From: Paraburkholderia youngii
Lineage (GTDB): Bacteria; Pseudomonadota; Gammaproteobacteria; Burkholderiales; Burkholderiaceae
Reading direction: 5' to 3'
Assembly (NCBI RefSeq): GCF_013366925.1
Contig: NZ_JAALDK010000001.1
Coordinates: 4,209,165 to 4,273,164 of the forward strand
DNA: 64,000 bases
This document shows positions 56,977-64,000 of the stretch, one piece after another. Position numbers and translations under genes: made by a program. The stretch's first letter is position 1. Each line of letters starts with the position of its first letter. The notes below the pieces were generated by a model. It worked only from the letters and a program-made list of their open reading frames with translations. It made no database searches and was not told where the DNA came from.

Positions 56977-57191
56977 AGCGCCGCGCGCCAGGCCGTTTGC
57001 CGAAGCTACCGGGTTTGGTTCGCGCGCATCGCAGGCGGCAAGTTCCGCCATTGGTCGCGCCTTTGTGCTTCATCGTAATGTTTGCTGTCCGCGCCGCGCC
57101 GAGACCGTCGCCGCGTGGACCGCTTTGAACTCATCGCCGCGCCTCGTGCGCGGCATTCCGTATCCGCTCACTTCTGATTCCGTCCGCTGCC

Positions 57192-58775
<1,584 letters not shown>

Positions 58776-58824
58776 TCAGCCGTCCCGACCGTACCGGCAC
58801 GACCTGGCAACACAACACATCAAA

Positions 58825-58847
58825 GCCCGCGTTTTCGCGGGTTTTTT
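58825..58847 (+). terminator. Rho-independent terminator after guaA
   Basis: CCCGCG (58826-58831) and CGCGGG (58836-58841) form a tight stem with a TTTT loop, followed by six T residues. It ends the guaB-guaA transcript 50 bp after the guaA stop. Confidence 0.93.
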
Positions 58848-58959
58848 GTTTTGGGCCGCTGGATTCGCAGGTTGTGAACGGCGCCGCGATTGACACCGGC
58901 ATGTCAGACCAGATCGAGCCGCGCCCCCTCTCGACGGCACGATTCGGCGGTAACCCCAA

Positions 58960-59211
58960 ATGGGCGGTCTTGGCATCGCGATTTTTCCGGGCATTCCGCT
59001 GGGGTCGTTTCCGCACCGCGATCTGGTCGCGCGCCGGCTCGAAGCGCCGCTCGTTACGCGCGACGTGAATCTGATCCGACGCGCCGAGCATTCGTTGTCG
59101 CCGGCCGCTGAGTCCTTCACCGAGCTTTGGTACAAGCGCATCGGCAAGCCGGCCGGCCAGTGGCGCGCTGTGATTGCGCATGGCCTGTCATACTGTATGA
59201 ATATACAGTAA
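58960..59211 (+). pseudogene. Probable remnant of a LysR-type regulator (C-terminal end only)
   Basis: An 83-codon open frame whose first ~55 residues (GLGIAIFPGIPLGSFPHRDL, then LVTRDVNLIRRAEHSLSPAA) look like the last part of a LysR substrate-binding domain. The helix-turn-helix and most of the sensor domain are missing, and a stop codon (58951-58953) lies just upstream in frame. The last ~25 codons resemble nothing and run through the LexA box. I read it as a decayed gene. The surrounding 58776-59284 gap otherwise holds only the guaA terminator and the LexA box. Confidence 0.5.
59191..59210 (+). promoter_or_regulatory. LexA (SOS) box upstream of thpR
   Basis: TACTGTATGAATATACAGTA matches the E. 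coli LexA consensus at 18 of 20 positions. The 8-bp arms TACTGTAT/ATACAGTA are perfect inverted copies; only the central bases differ. It lies 74 bp before the thpR start, with no gene between. Confidence 0.8.
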
Positions 59212-59284
59212 CATGGCTGCAATGGGCCGCTTGTGCGGCGGTATGCGAATTGGCGGAAAAATTTCAGCTAGGGAACGAGGCACG

Positions 59285-59884
59285 ATGCCTGAACAACTGT
59301 GGTTGCCCGGGCTAGAGGCGCCGCCCCCGCCCACCGACGGGCTCTTTTTCGCGGTTTATCCCGATGCCAATACCGCGGCCGGCATGGCGAAGTTCGCGCA
59401 ACAGCTTTGCGCGGAGGTACGCGGGCGCAGCGGCGTGCGCGGCAAAGCGCTCGCGGCGAACCGTTTGCACGTGACGCTGAGGCATCTCGGCAATTTCGCG
59501 GGCGGCTTGCCGGCGGATGTGGTCGAGGCGGCGAAACGGGCGGCCGCCGCGGTCAGCATGGCGCCGTTTACGGTCGAATTCGACGCGATCGCCAGCTTCG
59601 CGAAAAAGCCGCGGCTCGGGCCGGCGGTGCTGGTCGGCGAGCACGGTGTGCGCGGACTGCAGGCGCTTCACGATGCGCTCGAAGCGAGCTTGCGGGACGA
59701 CGGCATCGAGCCCGATGCACGTTTTACGCCGCACGTGACGCTGGCGTACGGGATGCCGTGGATCGAGCGCCGTCCGGCCGAGCCGGCATGCTGGAACGTG
59801 CGCGAGTTTGCGCTGATGCACAGCCTGCTGGGACGATCCAAACATATCGTTCTCGCGCGCTGGCCGTTGGTGGGGCGAAGCTGA
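59285..59884 (+). CDS. thpR: RNA 2',3'-cyclic phosphodiesterase / 2'-5' RNA ligase family (2H phosphoesterase)
   Basis: A 199-residue 2H-phosphoesterase. The two catalytic HxTL motifs are intact: HVTLRHLG (His62) and HVTLAYG (His150). Such proteins open 2',3'-cyclic phosphates on RNA and can ligate 2'-5' bonds in vitro; their cellular role is uncertain. I start at the ATG at 59285 (MPEQLWLPGLEAP), which has GAGG upstream; an in-frame ATG at 59213 is possible. A near-consensus LexA box 74 bp upstream suggests SOS control. Confidence 0.9.
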   Translation: MPEQLWLPGLEAPPPPTDGLFFAVYPDANTAAGMAKFAQQLCAEVRGRSGVRGKALAANRLHVTLRHLGNFAGGLPADVVEAAKRAAAAVSMAPFTVEFDAIASFAKKPRLGPAVLVGEHGVRGLQALHDALEASLRDDGIEPDARFTPHVTLAYGMPWIERRPAEPACWNVREFALMHSLLGRSKHIVLARWPLVGRS

Positions 59885-59945
59885 GGAGCGGGGGGCGCGC
59901 CGGCCACCGCGGCGTCGAATGCGCGGGTGTATCGCCTGGCAACCG

Positions 59946-60182
59946 TTAGAACCGCACGCTTGTCCCGCAGCCTCCGGCATAGGCGCCACCGCTTGCCGCG
60001 GCGCCGCCGCAAAAGACGCCGCAGCCGGAAAGCAGCAAGGCCGCGGCAATCGCCGTCAGCGCGGTACCCACGCCGATGCGCCGACACGTGTGCGGGCTCC
60101 CTCGCACCGGCTGCACGGCGCCGACAGGACGCGGATGCGCAACGGGAAAAGTACCTGGACGGCTGATCGGTTTGAATGACAT
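59946..60182 (-). CDS. Small putative lipoprotein
   Basis: A 78-residue frame on the minus strand. A basic segment (HTCRRIGVGT) precedes a hydrophobic stretch ALTAIAAALLLSGC, a good lipobox with Cys54 as the lipidation site. Only about 25 residues would remain after cleavage, rich in Gly, Ala and Cys and ending GGCGTSVRF. The N-terminal 30 residues before the signal are unusually long, so the true start may be an internal GTG near codon 38. Function unknown; it converges on thpR. Confidence 0.5.
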   Translation of the reverse strand: MSFKPISRPGTFPVAHPRPVGAVQPVRGSPHTCRRIGVGTALTAIAAALLLSGCGVFCGGAAASGGAYAGGCGTSVRF

Positions 60183-60340
60183 CGCGGCATCGACTTCGAC
60201 GGGAGGAAAATCATGGCTTGCCGCGCCAGTCAAGCGCTGCGCGCGTCGTACGGCTCGATGACCTACTCTAAGTCGACGCTGAAGCACCGTCAAACGTCGA
60301 ATAGCCGGCAAATCGGCGCTTTTATGCCGTCGGGGGAGCA

Positions 60341-60369
60341 CTGAACGCCCGTGCACTCCCTGATAGAAT
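60341..60369 (+). promoter_or_regulatory. Possible promoter of the DUF1992 gene
   Basis: CTGAAC (60341-60346) and TAGAAT (60364-60369) are spaced by 17 bp, 29 bp before the ATG at 60398. The rest of 60183-60397 shows nothing I recognise. Confidence 0.35.
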
Positions 60370-60397
60370 GCTCGGGCCGCAACGTAGTGGATTGCAG

Positions 60398-61527
<1,130 letters not shown>

Positions 61528-61553
61528 AACAACAACGCCCAACGGGTCTCGCC

Positions 61554-62480
61554 ATGACCGCTCATCGCACCATCGAATTGATTGCGCCATCCGGCTATCC
61601 GCATGATCCGGAGGTGTTGCATCGCGCGTTGCATCGGTTGCGGGCCCAGGGGCATCGTGTCGACGGCGAGGCGGCCGCAAAGCGCCGCTACCAGCGCTTC
61701 GCCGGCACCGACGGCGAGCGCGCGGCCGATCTGAACCGGCTCGCCGATCCATCGCGCGAGTTGCCCGATGTCGTGCTGGCCGTGCGCGGCGGCTACGGCG
61801 CGGTGCGGATTCTGCACGGTCTCGACTACGAAGGCCTGCAGCGGCGGCTCACCGATCAGCCGATCGCGCTCGTCGGTCACAGCGACTTCACCGCGATCCA
61901 ACTGGCGCTGCTCGCGCGCGCCGGCTTGAAGACCTTTGGCGGCCCGATGCTGATGAGCGATTTCGGCGCCGAGGAACTCAGCGAATTCACGATGCGGCAT
62001 TTCTGGTCGGCATTGACGCAGCCGACCCTCACGATTGCGAGCAACACGCCGCAAGCGCAGAACGTCGATGTGACGGGCACGCTGTGGGGCGGCAATCTGG
62101 CGGTGGTGGCGTCGCTGGTCGGCACGCCGTACATGCCGCCGGTGCAGGGCGGCATCCTGTTCGTCGAAGACGTCAACGAGCAGCCGTTCCGCATCGAGCG
62201 GATGATCTATCAGCTGCATCTGGCCGGCATCCTCGCGCAGCAGCAGGCGCTCGTGCTCGGCGACTTCACGGGCGGCAAGCCCTACGACTACGACAATGGC
62301 TACGACCTGCAGGCGATGGTCGAGCAAGTGCGCTCGCTGATCGGCATTCCAGTCGTGACGGGGCTGCAGTTCGGGCATGTCCACAACATGGTGACGCTGC
62401 CGGTCGGCGCTAATGCGCATCTGGTCGCGAATGCGCATGGCTTCAGGCTGACGGCATCGGGCTATCCGAGCCTTGGCTGA
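61554..62480 (+). CDS. ldcA: Muramoyltetrapeptide carboxypeptidase (L,D-carboxypeptidase)
   Basis: A 308-residue family S66 serine peptidase that trims tetrapeptides to tripeptides during cytoplasmic murein recycling. The nucleophile Ser is in LVGHSDFTAIQLAL, following AVRGGYGAVRIL; the Glu/His of the triad fall in LFVEDVNEQPFRIERM and FGHVHNMVTLPVG. No signal peptide, as expected. It starts 27 bp after tadA and ends at a terminator (62502-62527). Confidence 0.93.
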   Translation: MTAHRTIELIAPSGYPHDPEVLHRALHRLRAQGHRVDGEAAAKRRYQRFAGTDGERAADLNRLADPSRELPDVVLAVRGGYGAVRILHGLDYEGLQRRLTDQPIALVGHSDFTAIQLALLARAGLKTFGGPMLMSDFGAEELSEFTMRHFWSALTQPTLTIASNTPQAQNVDVTGTLWGGNLAVVASLVGTPYMPPVQGGILFVEDVNEQPFRIERMIYQLHLAGILAQQQALVLGDFTGGKPYDYDNGYDLQAMVEQVRSLIGIPVVTGLQFGHVHNMVTLPVGANAHLVANAHGFRLTASGYPSLG

Positions 62481-62501
62481 AGCCCGCGTGGGTGGGGCAG
62501 A

Positions 62502-62527
62502 GGCGGGCGAATAGCCCGCTTTTTTTC
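62502..62527 (+). terminator. Rho-independent terminator after ldcA
   Basis: GCGGGC (62503-62508) and GCCCGC (62514-62519) form a stem with a 5-base loop, followed by seven T residues. Confidence 0.92.
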
Positions 62528-62598
62528 GCGTTATCAACGCAACTAACTGTCTGCATTATGCAGCTCACCACCTCCCACACCCGTCGCCAATGTTTTCT

Positions 62599-62616
62599 GT
62601 TTTTGTTGACAAAAAC
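62599..62616 (+). promoter_or_regulatory. Distal operator-like palindrome upstream of the GntR gene
   Basis: GTTTTTGTTGACAAAAAC is an 8-2-8 perfect inverted repeat. Its core TTGTTGACAA also occurs in the proximal site 142 bp downstream (centre to centre). The GT...AC layout fits FadR/VanR-type GntR operators. No usable -10 follows it, so it is not itself a promoter. Confidence 0.65.
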
Positions 62617-62743
62617 CCGGCCGCCAACGGTCGGCTTGGCGCCGTGAAAACGGGGAATATTTCCGTCAGACAGCCGCGCAGCTTGACTTGCAGGCGTTCC
62701 CTGACGCAACGCAGCACGAGAACTGTCGAAAATTGACGCAAAA

Positions 62744-62755
62744 ATTGTTGACAAT
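62744..62755 (+). promoter_or_regulatory. Proximal operator-like palindrome over the -35 box
   Basis: ATTGTTGACAAT is a 5-2-5 inverted repeat with the same core as the distal site. It covers the -35 hexamer, where a bound repressor would block RNA polymerase. Confidence 0.65.
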
Positions 62756-62775
62756 ATTTGTGTCCGTCCTATGAT
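62748..62775 (+). promoter_or_regulatory. Promoter of the GntR regulator gene
   Basis: A consensus -35 TTGACA (62748-62753) is 16 bp from a -10 TATGAT (62770-62775). Transcription would begin near 62782, 18 bases before the ATG. The 319-bp gap 62481-62799 holds the ldcA terminator, two operators and this promoter. Confidence 0.75.
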
Positions 62776-62799
62776 GACCAACATACCGAGACGCCAATC

Positions 62800-63513
62800 A
62801 TGTCCGACACCGAATCAGTCGCGAACAGTTCGAAGCCCGAAGCAATCGCCGAGCGCATCCGCGCGGCGATCCTCGAGCATCGGCTGGCACCCGGCGCGAA
62901 GCTCACCGAAGCTCAGCTATGCGAAGTATTCGGCGTGAAGCGCGGCCCGATCCGTCAGGCGCTGTCGCAGCTGGCAGGTGAGCGGCTCGTCGATCTCGAG
63001 CCGAACCGTGGCGCGTTCGTCGCGAGTCCGTCGTTGCAGGAGGTGCACGAGGTGTTCGAAATGCGCCGCATCATCGAGCTGGCCGTCGTCGAAAAGATCT
63101 GTAGCGGACACGGCATGCGGCGTCTGAAGAACATCGGCGGCATGATCGGCCGGGAACGCAAGGCATTCGAAACGCGGGATTTTCCGGCATGGATCCGCTT
63201 GTCGGGCGAGTTTCATACGGAGCTCGCGAACCTGACCGGCAACTCGGTGCTGTGCGATTGCCTGAACGGGCTGGTCGCGCGTTCCACGCTGATTTCCGCG
63301 CTGTACGAGTCGCTCGGACGCAGCCCGTGCTCGTTCGAGGACCACGAAGCGATTCTCGCCGCGCTCGACGCCGGCGATGCAAAGCAGGCGGCCGCGCTGA
63401 TGTCGCGCCATCTGCAAAGCGTCGAGTTGAAGATGCTGGAGCGCCCCGCGCGCGGTGCAGCGGATCTGCACGAAGTATTCGGTGCGCTCGCGCCGAAAGA
63501 AACATCAACGTAA
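62800..63513 (+). CDS. GntR-family transcriptional regulator (FCD effector domain)
   Basis: A 237-residue repressor-type regulator. An N-terminal winged helix (about 20-80: IAERIRAAILEHRLAPGAKL, VKRGPIRQALSQLAGERLVD) is followed by an all-helical FCD domain (about 90-225) with likely metal ligands in the GEFHTELA and the C-terminal RHLQSVE histidines. The start at MSDTESVANS is 18 bases from the predicted transcription start. Adjacent NCS1 transporter suggests control of nucleobase, allantoin or hydantoin use; this is inference. Two palindromes with a shared core upstream suggest autoregulation. Confidence 0.92.
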   Translation: MSDTESVANSSKPEAIAERIRAAILEHRLAPGAKLTEAQLCEVFGVKRGPIRQALSQLAGERLVDLEPNRGAFVASPSLQEVHEVFEMRRIIELAVVEKICSGHGMRRLKNIGGMIGRERKAFETRDFPAWIRLSGEFHTELANLTGNSVLCDCLNGLVARSTLISALYESLGRSPCSFEDHEAILAALDAGDAKQAAALMSRHLQSVELKMLERPARGAADLHEVFGALAPKETST

Positions 63514-63881
63514 AGAGCCGAAGCCGACTCCACCCCAGGCTGAGGCAGGTAGCAGGCGAGCGCCCGTTGGTGGTGCGCGCCGCACTGAATCGAACTGAAC
63601 CGATAGATGCACGGCAGGGCGGCCTCGCGTGAGCGCCGCCGGCCTGAACACGCACGTCCGTCGCGAGACGACGGACTTTAGGGTAGCGACGCATCGCCGG
63701 AAATCCGCGGCGGCCGGCGATGCGACAACCACAAGTACGTCAGTACGGAGACACGCGCGGCACGGTCCGGGACCACGACGCCGACTTCTGCGACCCATAC
63801 AGGGCAAGAAGCGAGCAACTGGCATGGCCGATGCAATGTCCGTCGATGCGCTTTCGACGGTCCCTATCCAAAGGAGGAATC
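63514..63881 (+). promoter_or_regulatory. 368-bp leader/spacer before the NCS1 gene with two perfect inverted repeats
   Basis: GTCCGTCG/CGACGGAC (63656-63663 and 63669-63676, 5-base loop) and GCATCGCCGG/CCGGCGATGC (63691-63700 and 63714-63723, 13-base loop) lie in tandem. Neither is followed by a T-run. No copy of the TTGTTGACAA core was found here and no clear promoter stands out. The ribosome site AAGGAGG is at 63871-63877. No gene is supported in this gap. Confidence 0.55.
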
Positions 63882-64000
63882 ATGGCTCAGTTCAGTGCAG
63901 CGCCAGGCAGTCACCCCATCTCCAACTATCCGGAAGGCACGGCCCAGACCGGTCCGTCGATGCCGGCCGGCTACAGCGAGCGGCTCTACAACGCGGACCT
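63882..64000 (+). CDS. NCS1-family nucleobase/allantoin/hydantoin transporter, 5' end only
   Basis: The first 39 codons of a gene cut by the right edge. The translation is MAQFSAAPGSHPISNYPEGT and, after a short spacer, MPAGYSERLYNADL. The SERLYN-DL motif is the conserved cytoplasmic N terminus of NCS1 cytosine/purine/allantoin/hydantoin permeases. AAGGAGG five bases upstream of the ATG is a perfect ribosome binding site. The substrate cannot be judged from this fragment. Confidence 0.75.
   Translation, partial: MAQFSAAPGSHPISNYPEGTAQTGPSMPAGYSERLYNAD

Overview
The window looks like a stretch of core chromosome from a betaproteobacterium of the Burkholderia/Paraburkholderia group. The evidence is high GC with strong third-position GC bias, close similarity of EF-Ts and LigA to the Burkholderia proteins as I remember them, and Burkholderia-type gene neighbourhoods (dapC-dapD-dapE, smc-zipA-ligA, the rpsB-to-rnhB cluster, ppsR/ppsA). 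No search could be run, so the genus is an inference. No rRNA or tRNA gene, prophage, insertion sequence or CRISPR array was seen.

Layout. 1-4.6 kb: the 5' end of thiD and lplT on the minus strand, diverging from alr, radA and a small unknown gene. 4.6-9.9 kb: a CaiB-type racemase, the ABC-F factor yheS, glutathione peroxidase and cardiolipin synthase. 10-15 kb: a minus-strand lysine/peptidoglycan-precursor group, dapC-dapD-(ArsC/Spx-like)-dapE-prmB, with a strong hairpin terminator before dapE. 15-24 kb: an EamA transporter, then smc-zipA-ligA-def. 24-30 kb: map-glnD-(RluF-like) on the minus strand; the last gene has a long Arg/Glu-rich tail built from a 78-bp tandem repeat. 30-46.6 kb: the conserved cluster rpsB-tsf-pyrH-frr-uppS-cdsA-dxr-rseP-bamA-skp-lpxD-fabZ-lpxA-lpxB-rnhB-trmH-like, which joins translation, isoprenoid carrier and phospholipid synthesis, outer-membrane assembly and lipid A synthesis. 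46.6-50.4 kb: divergent ppsR and ppsA. 50-54.5 kb: nfeD-qmcA, smpB diverging from ratA-rnfH, and a second EamA transporter. 54.7-58.8 kb: guaB, an unknown membrane protein, guaA. 58.8-64 kb: an accessory-looking stretch with a LysR remnant, a near-consensus LexA box before a 2H-phosphoesterase (thpR), a tiny lipoprotein, a DUF1992 gene, tadA, ldcA, a GntR/FCD regulator and the start of an NCS1 nucleobase transporter.

Most of the window is ordinary housekeeping DNA and I found no convincing new multi-gene system. The points most worth checking are regulatory or structural: the LexA box beside thpR, two operators sharing a 10-bp core before the GntR gene, a 23-bp element repeated in both divergent pps promoters, a ppsA leader that can hide its own ribosome binding site, a 16-bp perfect inverted repeat before smc, paired hairpins in the NCS1 leader, and the repeat-built disordered tail on the pseudouridine synthase.
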